From positions 186,001-250,000 of the forward strand of contig MJGA01000014.1 in NCBI GenBank assembly GCA_001910725.1: a DNA stretch of 64,000 nt. The letters are read 5' to 3'. The stretch is from Phanerodontia chrysosporium (lineage: Eukaryota; Basidiomycota; Agaricomycetes; Polyporales; Phanerochaetaceae). Below the pieces are notes generated by a model. It did not search any database, was not told the origin of the DNA, and was given only the letters and a program-made list of their open reading frames with translations. Both the position numbers and the translations under genes were made by a program. Below are positions 45,931-58,888 of the stretch, piece after piece. Numbering within the stretch: position 1 is the first letter of the stretch; the number at the start of each line of letters is the position of its first letter.

Positions 45931-46349
45931 GTTGCATTGTCAGACGAGCACCCACGTCGGTTTTACGACATGTACTTACCGTCTGCCATACGAATATATA
46001 TTCTTCTACCACGCATCGAATAACACTTTCAAATGCCCCGTTCTCTTCGAATGTTTGCCTGACCGCCATGCACCCGGGAGGCTGATGTACAGCGTACCCC
46101 GTGGAAAGCATCAGACGTCGCTGCTTAAACCTGGTCTCAGCTGTGCATCGTATCGAGCCACCGTGAACATAACTCACCTCGGGAGCGAGTAGAGCAGACA
46201 ATCGAGCCGGTCAGCCATCCCGCCAAATAGACCCAAACACATGCCTCTCACCACCGTCAGCCACACCTGTGCAACCTATAACCCTCGTCGACCCCCCCTC
46301 TTCTCTCCTGCAGAACTGTTCTCTCCTCCCACCATCCGACCCTCGGTAC
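45931..46349. other. Spacer between units B3 and C
   Basis: About 420 bases. A possible promoter of unit C is seen: CCTATAACCCTCG near 46275 followed by a C/T-rich tract. The ACGCGT block of the other units is not present. Confidence 0.35.
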
Positions 46350-47441
46350 GGTGGTCACTTGGGTAGTACGTGGCCCCTCTCGCCTCCTGGAACCGCATAT
46401 ACTCACCTCTCACCTAGACTGGGGGCACGAGCGAGGGTTGTCGTCGGACGCACGCCGGTCGACGTCTGCCCTCGTCTCTCATACTTGGGCGCAGGGCAAG
46501 AGGGCAAAGGCTGGTGAGGAGCAGCCCTTCTCTCGCACTAGGGATCTGGGGGCTTCGGGCGGCGCATCCCTCTAGGGTCGCGCTGCCTATCATTTGGGTT
46601 GCGGGGTCAGCTTCGGTCGCCGACGCACGGCCGTCGCTTTACTTGGGTTTGGGCTTTTGCGTCGGGTCGGGCCGTCGACGGGCGGTCCTCGCTACACATG
46701 GGCACGAGGCTCGAGCTGGGCCGTCTACGGGGAGACTAGTCTCGCAATTGGGCAGTGGGCAGTGGGCGTGCAGGAGCGTCGACGGGCGATCTTCCGCCTG
46801 CATTACTTGGGCAGTAAGTTCGCCTGTCGTGCATCAATCGTCGGCGTCTGATGTCGGAGCCGCAGTGCATTGGCTGGACGGCGGGCCGACTACAGATGGA
46901 CAGACTAGCTCCTAGATTCTCGAGAATGATGACTTCCGGTTCTCAGAGGTAGCATCTACGGCGACCACTAGAACGTAGAAGAACATGAAGATTGTCAGGA
47001 TGAAACAAACACGACAGCTGCGACCAAGAAGTCGGAGCAAGACCCGACACCAAGGACGCGCAGCCGTGCACAGGACCAGTGACCATCGAGGACAAAGTAG
47101 AGGCCAAGATTACTGCAAGGGAGGCGAGGGCAGGGTGTCGAACGGGTGGTTGCAGAGGAGCGTAGCTTCAAGGACTAGGCGAGGTACGTCCCAGCCGGCC
47201 ATCCGGCGATAGCTTGAGCGAGGCTGACCTCTGCCAACTAGGCACCAGACGTAGACAGCAAGGCAAGGTAAGTGTTCTCGAGGGAGGGCAGCCGTCACAC
47301 GACGACTGTCCTGGCGCGGACGTTTTCGTCATCCTCGGGATAAGTACCTGTCGGGATCATGCTGTCTCGCTGCCCGGCAGGGAAACCAACACGCGCCTTA
47401 ATCGTGGAGGTTTCGGTCTCCCGTACTGTTTTCAAGGAGTC
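46350..47441 (+). ncRNA. Unit C: degenerate tandem repeat plus structured-intron motif
   Basis: Plus strand. Between 46350 and 46820 a degenerate element recurs about six times, centred on (A)CTTGGGC and often preceded by GTCGACG (for example at 46357, 46483, 46593, 46641, 46697 and 46804). The 3' part has a strong donor AAG/GTAAGTG at 47268. The structured motif follows at 47313-47397: P1 GGCGCG/CGCGCC, P2 GACG/CGTC closing TTTT, CCTCGGGATAAGTA, P3 CCTGTCGGG/CCCGGCAGG and GAAACCAACACG. The body shares no other obvious sequence with units A or B, so only the last intron is conserved. No coding sequence is recognised. Confidence 0.45.
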
Positions 47442-47851
47442 CACTACGTTCCGATGACGTTTGCTGTTAGTACTCGCAGACATGGAGATACAGCTCAACC
47501 AGCTGCAGCCTGGCGTTGAGCACTGTTCCTAACTCCCCGCAACTGTGAGAGATGTTAGTCAGCTGGAGCTGACCATCAAGGTTCAGTATTCTCAGTCTGT
47601 ACTCACGACATCCCACTGCATATGCGTTGAGGCATGAGAGATACAGTTCCGTGTGCTGCTCGAATGTAAAAGAGTACAGTAACCATCGCGCGCGCACGCC
47701 GCCGTTGATTGTTTGGCCATGTTTTGCGCGTCGGGCGACACGACCGACCCGCACTCAGCGCCGGTAAGCGGACATCCCGCGGAATATCACTAGCATGAGC
47801 CCACGCCTCTCTCTCACTCTCGTCGTCCGCCGGCTCGACCCCTAGCACGTC
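47442..47851. other. Upstream region of the thioesterase gene
   Basis: 410 bases with no gene recognised; includes a short CG-alternating tract near 47690. Confidence 0.5.
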
Positions 47852-48838
47852 ATGTTCAAGCCAGCCAGTATCACACGTCTCTCCCGCGCCCTCTTTGCGC
47901 AGCCGTCGCGCACGGTGCTTGCGCGCGCGGCAGTCCCGGGCCTCCGTCACTCCTCGTCGATCAAGGTCAGTGTGCATGCGTCCACTTCCAGCGTGCGCTG
48001 ACGGGCTGCCCAGTAGTCTCTGTACTCGCAGTTCCAGGATCCGTCGTCACCCTTCCACATCGCGCCGGGCACGCGGGGGCCCGCACACGAGGAGGACCAC
48101 GGCGTCGACGAGCGCGACGACGCCGCCGCGGAAGAGGCGCGGCACGAGCTGCTCAAGCTCGGGTACGACCCGACGAGCTTTTGGGAGCAGCCCATCGTGT
48201 GGGGCGATCACGACTCTTTCCAGTGCGTATGCCATCTCTGCGCACTCTCACCTGCACTGACATGGGCATTCGTGCGCGGCGTGCAGACACGTCAACAACG
48301 TCCGCTACCGTGCGTGCACCTCCCTCCCGCCGTCGTCCTTGCGTTCATCCAGAGCTCATCCCTTTAGTCCGCTTCTTTGAGTCCGGCCGCATAAAATGGA
48401 TGATGTCGCTCGGGCGCGAAATCGGCGGGGCCGCGAAGGCAGAGGCGATGATCAAGGGCCAGGGCGTGTCCCTCATCCTGAAGAGCGTCTCGCTCAACTA
48501 CAAGCGGCCGTGACGTTCCCCGACACGCTCCTCATCGCGCACCGGCCGCACGCCGGGCCTGCCGCGCACGCGGCGCACACGGAGACGGCCCTGCGGACAC
48601 GCACGTCGACCCTGCTCGCCAGGCGCGCCGCCTCGCGAAGACGCACTTCCACTGCATGGCCGTCGCATGGAGCTACAAGCAGCGCCGGATCGTGACCGAG
48701 TCTGATTCGGTGCTTGTGTGGTATGACTACGACAAGCTGGCCAAGTGTAACCCCGGCGAAGATGTCCTGCGGGTGCTAGAAGGCAGGATGAACCTGGCTC
48801 GAGAGACCTCGCAGGCCATACATGAAGCATCGTCGTGA
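47852..48838 (+). CDS. Mitochondrial-type thioesterase-like (hot-dog fold) protein (two frameshifts)
   Basis: This is a putative acyl-CoA thioesterase of the 4-hydroxybenzoyl-CoA type. Exons are 47852-47965, 48017-48222, 48287-48309 (23 bases) and 48368-48838, about 271 aa. A basic N-terminus (MFKPASITRLSRALFAQPSR, then TVLARAAVPGLRHSS) looks like a mitochondrial presequence. The hot-dog part follows: LGYDPTSFWEQPIVWGDHDS, FQHVNNVRYLRFFESGRIKW (with the DHDxxxHVNN active-site type motif), LILKSVSLNYKRP, VTFPDTLLIAHRPH and KQRRIVTESDSVLVWYDYDK. Single C losses near 48508 and 48590 shift the frame within the last exon. The substrate cannot be named. Confidence 0.75.
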
Positions 48839-48998
48839 ATGAACGGGTGTTTAGACATGTATGTAATTGATGCTAGATTCCAGGACTCTTGCTACCTCTA
48901 CATTATCCGATGGTTACATGGTACATTGAGTGACCGGCCAGAATGAACGAGATGTCATGTGTAATGTGCAATCGAACTCTAAGTGTGAAAGCTTCCTC

Positions 48999-50738
48999 CT
49001 ACTCAATGATGTCCAGCTCCTTTTGCCGTGTACGTGCGAATTCGTCTTTGTAGGTATGCCATATCCTATGCATGTGCTCAATTTTGCGCGCACGAACTAC
49101 GTGATGTGAACATACCTGAGCAGTTCGTCAATATATTGTGTCTGGACGCGTCGCACTTCCTCTAGCGTGGGCTTGTCGCATTGCTGCACATGGATTGGGT
49201 TCCCGACTGCAGAGCATGAGGCACTCCACTGACGGCGAGCGTGACGTAGTACTCACTGACTGCAACAATTCTTCGACGATACGGCAATAGTCCTAGGTTG
49301 TCTGTACGAGTAGGATTAGACCTATAACAGCGCCTGGCAAACACGACACGACTTACAGTTCAACAGACCGCGACCATGGAAGAGAGGCAGGGTAAAGCCG
49401 AACGCGCTCTGGAATTTCTTCTGCAGAGCGTACACAGTGGTGCCCTTCTCATTAGGCATTTGATTATATATCTGCGGGGACGATGTCAGCAAGCCCATGA
49501 TGTCTTACGTTTATCATACTCACGTCATTCTCGCCAAAGGAGAACACAGGGACGAGGTCGGCACTGGATAATAGTGAGCTACAGGAAAGCGGAGCGTCCA
49601 CGCGGTCGAATACACACCCGTGCTGGATGGCAATCTTGATGAAACCAAGTCTGAGCGCGGTGAGCTCAGACAGTCTACGCGCGACGAGAGCCCTCGACAT
49701 ACCGTTTCCTCAACGTCAGATCCGCCGTCCCTGGCCGCGCACTCAGACTCTCGGCCGCGCCACCGACAACTATGGTGATGGCCTGACCAGGCCCCTTCTT
49801 GAGGATGTTCGAGCACGACTGTTTGCTGACCGAGCATATACCAAGGGCGAGGAGAATCTCGCGGTACAAGGGCATGCGGAAGTTGGACGAGAGGGTGAGC
49901 AGGTGAGGAACGATGCCGGGGAACTGCTGCGAGAAACCGGTTGCTTCGGTGCCAAACGTGCACATTGCGCCCCTATGTCTGTGTCAGTCGCATTCAAGCA
50001 TCATGTGTTCGAGGCATACATTCCAATAATCCCTGCAGCACAGTCAGCGTACGGAACTCGGGTGCATGAAGTGGAATGGCGTACCATGAGGGTGATACCC
50101 GAACACGTACGGCCTATCTGGCGGCAGGTCGCACGTCTGTGCACAATGTCAAGCTCTGGTCACTGCGTATCGCGCGAGTGCAGCGCACCTTCAAGAATCT
50201 TCGGGGATTCAGTCAAAGGCTGACGCAAGGAAGAGGAGGTTACGCACGACGCAGGGTAATATTCTGCAAAGTATCTCCAGAACCGCGCGGACCGGAACCA
50301 AGGACTGAGTCGCCCGCCGTCCTCTGGGCTTTTATCCCAGAATATCCAGACCACGTAGAGTGCCAAACCGGCCAGAGCGGAGGGTATGAGCTGTGACGCA
50401 GCAACGCGGTCTGTGAGCGGCGTGCAGAGACAGTCTACTCGCTGCGACGCACCAGAGGAACAGCCACACAAACATTGTGATAGCTATCGTCGTGGACCAT
50501 ATCGCCACGGCCATCATCTGCAGCCTCCGCTTGCGGGGTACATCTGCGGGGACGAAGCTGGGGTCGCGGCGGTCAATCAGGGTCCGTTGCGCGCTGGTGC
50601 GGCACTGTATACGCACTCGACTTTCGCATGTAGGGCTACGACGGGCTTAAGAGGCGTGGAGATGGAGGAGAGGCGTTCACGGATGTTGGAGGAGGACAAG
50701 GTTCTCGTGGCTGATGCGAGGGTGCGTCGTGCGTCCAT
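48999..50738 (-). CDS. DGA1: Diacylglycerol O-acyltransferase, DGAT2 family
   Basis: This ER/lipid-droplet enzyme makes triacylglycerol from diacylglycerol and acyl-CoA. About ten exons are read from MDARRTLASATRTLSSSNIR (start 50738) to RQKELDIIE. Key parts are FVPADVPRKRRLQMMAVAIW with a hydrophobic segment, IFWDKSPEDGGRLSPWFRS, YFAEYYPAS, the signature YVFGYHPHG, IIGMGAMCTFGTEATGF, LLALGICSVSKQSCSNILKK, GQAITIVVGGAAESLSARPG, LGFIKIAIQHGADLVPVFSF, GENDIYNQMPNEKGTT, FTLPLFHGRGLLN and LGLLPYRRRIVAVIGNPIHV. Exons 1-3 are 50617-50738, 50449-50557 and 50248-50390. The junction between PAS and DLPPDRPYVF (50100-50250) could not be resolved and may contain another missing base. Confidence 0.88.
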
Positions 50739-51872
50739 GCCGGTGCTCTTCTGGGATAGAGCGGGGGCGGGCGACTGCCAGAGGCTGGGCAAATTTGTAC
50801 TTGACAGTGCTTGCGGGCGATGGATGAGGTACGCGTGAAAGAATGGAAGACAGCGGAGACGGACAGCGCCGCTTGCAGGGACAAGACACAGTCCACCCAA
50901 GCCTCTTGCGTCTTCCGCCACGGCCATCAACTCCCAGCTCTGTCGTCACTTCGTCCACCTCAATTTCCAACACTTTCGCCAGGAACACACTGCATCCTGC
51001 TGCTCGCTGAACTCTCCTCGTCGACCTCAAACGGCGGGATATCCTCCGAACGACCTGGAGCGTAGCACGGTTGCGCACGCTCGCCACACCGAGCGCAAGT
51101 CGCCGCTGCCATGCAGCAGACAGAGTCACTGGTAGCACGCCCCGGGCGAGTGGGCAAGTCGTGTCGCATGATAAGAGTGCGGAAGCTCATGAACCACCAT
51201 TGAGTCGGGCGTAGTTTGCAGGATTCCAGCTCTAGGGGCCTGCATCCTCAGACATGGACAACACTTAGGGGTCGTCGGAATGCCAGGTATTCTAGACTTT
51301 CCTCTGCAAGACAGTCTCGGCCTATAGAAGACTCCTCATCTCCGACACCTGTGCGCGTCGACCAAGCAGTTCTCGGTCGCGCAGTAACGTCGCCACGTCA
51401 GTACCCCGCACAAGTCCATTCCTCCAATCGCGTCCATCTGTGCTATCGTGAACCCTTTGTCCGATATTTGGCAAGCTTATATGGCACCCTCCTGACCGGT
51501 GAGTCGCCTATACTCTATGGTGACACCGTCAAATACTGGCCCGACCTGCTACCTTCAAAGCCAGCCTAGCAATTAGATGCACATATGTTCCACAATATAT
51601 CTTTGCGACATTACAGTTCGCCTCGCAAATATGCAAACGATAGCCATACAGTTGTCTGAAAACACTGACGATATCGCGAGCAATGCTAAGTTGCAAGGCT
51701 CGTGCTGCCATGAAGGTTACGAGAAGAGGAAATTGTTTAATCTCATTCAAATTGTACACAGTGAACGACCCGGTATGTTCTAGGCGTTTTCAACTTCGAG
51801 ACGATGGAAAAAACTAGTACAGTCAGAACAGCAAGGAAAACAGGAAACAAACGACAGTGACGGTTCACAGCT
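50739..51872. other. Intergenic, DGAT2 upstream region and CDC48 3' side
   Basis: 1.1 kb without a recognised gene. Several open frames of 60-120 codons overlap on both strands and show no family signature. The part near 50740-51100 is probably DGAT2 promoter and leader. Confidence 0.5.
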
Positions 51873-54693
<2,821 letters not shown>

Positions 54694-55259
54694 GTCTGTG
54701 TCGTGAACAATGAGGTGGTGGTGGTAAAGAAGAGAGTTGAAGTTTGTGCGGAAATGTAAGCACGGCTCAGACTTGAGAGCGACGCGCGTCCAGCGTCTGC
54801 GGGGAAGTAGGACGCGTGGCAAGGCGTGGGAATCTATTGTCTCACGGTTTACCTTCGGGGATGTTCTAGAAAACTTTGAAACCTATTTGCAACTGCCTTC
54901 AATACCTTGCTTACCGCATTATGAGCTCGTGAATAGGCTGTATCTTATGCGTCATGATTTCGCTGACACAGGATGACGGGGATCACCTGAAGGCTGAAAG
55001 CGTAGTGCAACTAGGGTATACTATACAAATATCTGTTCTACTCGACGGAGTGACTGGCGCATAAGGATGACAGTCGAAGCACGAAGATTACTGTCAAGGT
55101 CTGCGGGTGCAGCAGCATGACCCCGACTTAGTCATATCAACAACAGTTCGTCATGCTACAGGCTCGTGAAACAGCCTCTCACATTGCAGAAGGGGTAAAC
55201 CATTCGAATGCGGGCGGCTACTGTCCGACACCTGCTTGCGCCGAACTTGCAAACTGCGT
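54694..55259. other. CDC48 upstream region and TBCB 3' flank
   Basis: 566 bases with no gene. The half nearest CDC48 is its promoter and leader; no TATA box or repeat was identified. Confidence 0.5.
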
Positions 55260-56180
55260 CTACATCTCCTCATCCGAGAAGTTGATCTCTTCGACCGGGA
55301 AGTCGCCTACGCGGACCCGGTCAGGGCGTACGAACACCCCGAAATTGGGTTTGCAAGTGAAGTACCTCTCTCCGTTCACGCTGTCAAGGTCATCAGCCAA
55401 GGAACCCTGACCAGCTGGAAGGAAAACTTACGAGCCATCGTTCTTGCCAATCGGTTCGTCATACTCTATTCCGACCCATACGCCGCCCTTGCCAAACTTG
55501 TGGGACCGATGAACCTCACTGTGCCCCGCTTATGGAAGCCTTCTTCGGCTGTTTCAACTTCGCATCGTGAGCCAACGGGTATGTTGACCTCAGGCACGTG
55601 CTTCTCAGATTGCTCGTCTTTCTCTGAGAACCTGCCAATTTTGTTCCGTTGTTTGTATGCAAGCACAGTGTCTGCGTCACGGAGCGTGAGCGAACACGAG
55701 ACTGTACAATTTGAGGACCACGGACGCACCCTGTCGCTTGGCGTACTCCTCTGGGCTCAGCTCAAACTTCTCCACTTGAGACGTATCAGTGAGTTGACCT
55801 GTGAAGGATGTCGAAGGGTTGGTGTCAACAACCTGCGAAGCCAGCGTAAGCTTAAAAGACGAGAAGCCATTTGGGAAGCGATTCACTTTCAACACCTGCC
55901 AGTCACGGATGCTGTAGTATCCTAGAGGGCGAGCATCGTCATCGAGCACCTGGACAGGGTCATTATCATGTTCACTATTCAGGAGGAGTATGCGCTGGTT
56001 CTGCACAGGGATACCGGTGAACAGCTCGAGCTTGGTCTAGGATGACGCGAGATCAATGACTATTAGATCTGGAATGGTTCCTACACTCACTTTCAGCTGC
56101 TCCACCGTTATGTGCAAGTCAAATCGCCTCTCAGAGCGCGTGTCGGGAGAAACGACGAAGACATGGACTGTGCTAGACAT
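55260..56180 (-). CDS. Tubulin-folding cofactor B (Alp11-like, CAP-Gly) (one frameshift)
   Basis: This cofactor binds alpha-tubulin during tubulin folding and dimer assembly. Exons are 56091-56180, 55887-56036, 55730-55832, 55432-55671 and 55260-55380, about 234 aa. A ubiquitin-like N-domain (MSSTVHVFVVSPDTRSERRF, LKTKLELFTGIPVQNQRILL, LGYYSIRDWQVLKV) is followed by EKFELSPEEYAKRQ, VLAYKQRNKIGRFSEKDE and a CAP-Gly domain: VGSRCEVETAEEGFHKRGTV, FGKGGVWVGIEYDEPIGKND and ERYFTCKPNFGVFVRPDRV. It ends INFSDEEM. One base (an A of AAA in sense) is missing near 55498, inside the CAP-Gly domain. The terminal EEM matches the usual EEY/F-type tail region. Confidence 0.87.
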
Positions 56181-57788
56181 TCCCTCCGTTAGGCTAGGTC
56201 TTTGCACGTTCAAGGGACTTGCATTGGCTTCGGGGCGCGCATATTACCGCAACTATGACTTACGACTATTGTGTGGACCTGAAGATTTTGTAGTTGCGGG
56301 TTTGTGGCTATCCCAGAATGAGTGACAGGTGATGGTGGAAGGCAAGACCTAGCACGAGCGCTACTGTAACGGACTTGTCTCCTGCTCTCCATGCGCTTGC
56401 ACAACATGTCGTGATCCCGACTACACATACAGGCAGAAGTGGAGGCACGGCACGGATTAATCATAATAACTCCTTCTGTACAGCATATGCCTGGCAGGGG
56501 TGTATGCACTAATGATCCAACCGTGAAGGGAGAAAATCTAGAACAGTCGAAGGACGCGAGGGCCTTCGACCCTTGACTGCCTTCTGCTGGGAGATCAGGC
56601 CTGTAATGACGAGAAGACGAGAAGCTTATGCAGGCTAGTCTTGATATGCCTTCAACGACGGCCAACAACGCGTGTGTATCCTGCTGCTAAGTCACAGTCG
56701 AACTTACTAATTACCAATGACAATCGTAGTAATACCACGACCGATGGAATGCTTTCCTTGAACGCGTCGACATGCGCAGAACTATAGCTTGGCCCAGGAA
56801 CCATGCCCATCTGTACTTCAACTCAAAAGGACCGCTGCCATGTCTACGACCGGGTGGAGAGACTTTAGGCATAATCCGCCACGAGAGGTATGAGTAGGGA
56901 ACCCGTCACTGGTCAGTGTGACGGAACGTAACTTCCATACTAAGCATACAATTCCTGCTGAGTTGCTTTTGAGTCGCATGGGGACAGCGGGAGTTGCGAA
57001 AGAGTTGATGGTCACGCCAAGCATACAGCCAGGCAAGCGGCTCACTGACGCTCACCACCTAGTCTCAGGGACGCGGACGTTAAGGACATCTCAAGCAGGA
57101 AGTAGTGTACGGCGCAAGCTTTCACAGGATGTGGTTTCTAGCCTAGAACCCTGGTATGGCGATCTCGGACACGGCGAGCCGCCACTCTGACGACGATGTC
57201 TGGTATGATCTTGTATTGAGATGAAGTTATGCCATGAGTTCATTTTGCCTCTTCCTCTGGAGTCCCGTCAGCTTGTTCATCAACCTCGTCGCACACTTTT
57301 TTGGAGGGTGGGTGGCGAGAAAGGAGCTGGGAGGAGTCACCGTCTGCGCGCCACAATGCTGGCGCAGTCGCCGTGATCCGCCATCAGACAGTGACCGAGC
57401 AAGGCGCTCCGCTTTCGACGAAGTACGCTCCTCATACTACGAAGCACCGAGTGTTGAATCGGTACTAGGCGAGGCAATAGAGCACGAAGTACTGAGATGG
57501 AGCGAGCAAAGGCCAAACTGTGCCGTGGGCTGCCACCTGCATCGCGACATGGTGGCACGAGTCGCCAGGTTCCCGGAATATTGGGTGGTTTCTATCTGAA
57601 GTCGCAACATAGGCTGATCATGATGGCAAACGGCCGAGATGTTCATTGCATGTGTGCACAGCACAGGACATCACAGAGTCATGAAAGTCCGAACATAGTA
57701 CATGAGGAATGACACGTGCTACAAGATATCGTCAAATTACAGGTTCCATAAGATACTCAAGATGAAGCAGTCAATATGAATATTGTCG
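56181..57788. other. Intergenic, no gene recognised
   Basis: 1.6 kb containing several open frames of 60-150 codons on both strands, none with recognisable motifs or convincing exon structure. It includes the TBCB promoter on the left and the 3' flank of the next gene on the right. Confidence 0.45.
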
Positions 57789-58888
57789 TCACTGGTGCCC
57801 CTTCTTCGAACTCGAACTCTTGAACATGTTCAACAAACCAGACCGCTGCTTGGGCTCGGAAGGGGGGACGGGGGGAACGAAGGAAGACTCGAGGAACTCT
57901 CTGCGCGCATCGTCGGCGTACTGCCTTCGTGACGACGCGGGAGGTTTGGATGAGGCGAGATCGAGGGGCTCGGGTCGCCGCTTCGACTTTCCGTGGTGCG
58001 CGTGGGCGTCGTAGTTCTCGAGGGACGATGTCGGCGAGACGTCGCCCGGGACCCCTCGGCCACGGCGCTCGCGGCGGGCCCACGTCTCCTCCTCCTCGCG
58101 CGGCGCATTGCGCTCGATGAGCGCATGGTACTCCCACGCCTCGTCGCGGTCGCGCCAGATGCGGCCCTCGGCGTCGCGGTACACGTCCGCGACGCCGGCG
58201 TACTGCCCGTCGGGGCCCTTGCGCGCGCCCGCGCGCTTCGCCTCGCGCTGAGCGGCCTGCTGGATGTGGTGCTCGATCGTGCCGCCCCGAGCAGCTGCGC
58301 GAGCGCGAGGTCCGTCGCGAGCTGCATCGGGAGGTCCTCGCGGTGCTTCGGCTTCTTCTCCTTCTTGTCCTTTGGCGGCACCGGCGGTGGCGCGCCGTCG
58401 CCGCCCTTGCTTCGTGCCGAGGGCTTCAGCGAGAGGCTCCGGAAGCGGAGACCCTTGCGCGACCCGGACGGCTGCTCGTTGGGCGTGCTCGGTAGCTGGA
58501 CGTAGACGGGTGCGTACTCCGTGGCGCGGAGCTCCGTCTTGAACTCCTGCTTCGTCGTGGGGGAGCCGTCGCTGCTGCCGGGCGAGTCGGGGATGTACTC
58601 CATGGGAGGGGGTGGGGTGGGTTTTACGGAGTGACGTCGGCTGGCGCGGACTTCGGGTGCACGGGAAGACTCCGCGAACCTGGCTTTTGAGGGTGAGATG
58701 GGTGCAGGAGCGCCTGGCTGGACGTTCGATGCCCAGTTGCTGATGGCTGCGAGCGAGCGACGGCGTGCGTGTTTGGCAGACGCAGCATCTTGGGGCGCAT
58801 ATATACCCTGCTCAACGGGTGGTTGAGCCAGATACGGGTACGCCTGCTGGGCCGACATGGTGGCGGTGAAATCAGAACGGGTCTGCAT
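57789..58888 (-). CDS. Unknown basidiomycete protein (Ser/Pro-rich, one frameshift)
   Basis: Function is not known; similar proteins are common in mushrooms. The start MQTRSDFTATMSAQQAYPYL at 58888 follows an AG acceptor, so a leader intron is likely. The protein reads RRRSLAAISNWASNVQPG, PPPPMEYIPDSPGSSDGS, KGLRFRSLSLKPSARSKGGD and PPPVPPKDKKEKKPK. The most conserved part follows: LATDLALAQLLG, EHHIQQAAQREAKRAG, QYAGVADVYRDAEGRIWRDR and DEAWEYHALI. It ends in a Ser/Lys tail (NMFKSSSSKKGHQ). After LAQLLG one base of a G run (plus strand CCCC at 58285-58288) is missing. With it, the length is 366 aa in a single exon. It is probably cytosolic, with many possible phosphorylation sites. Confidence 0.7.

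Noticed and set aside
50677..51138. A 153-codon minus-strand open frame upstream of DGAT2
   Set aside because: It overlaps DGAT2 exon 1 in another frame and has no recognisable motif; the MDARRTL start splices cleanly into the DGAT2 frame.
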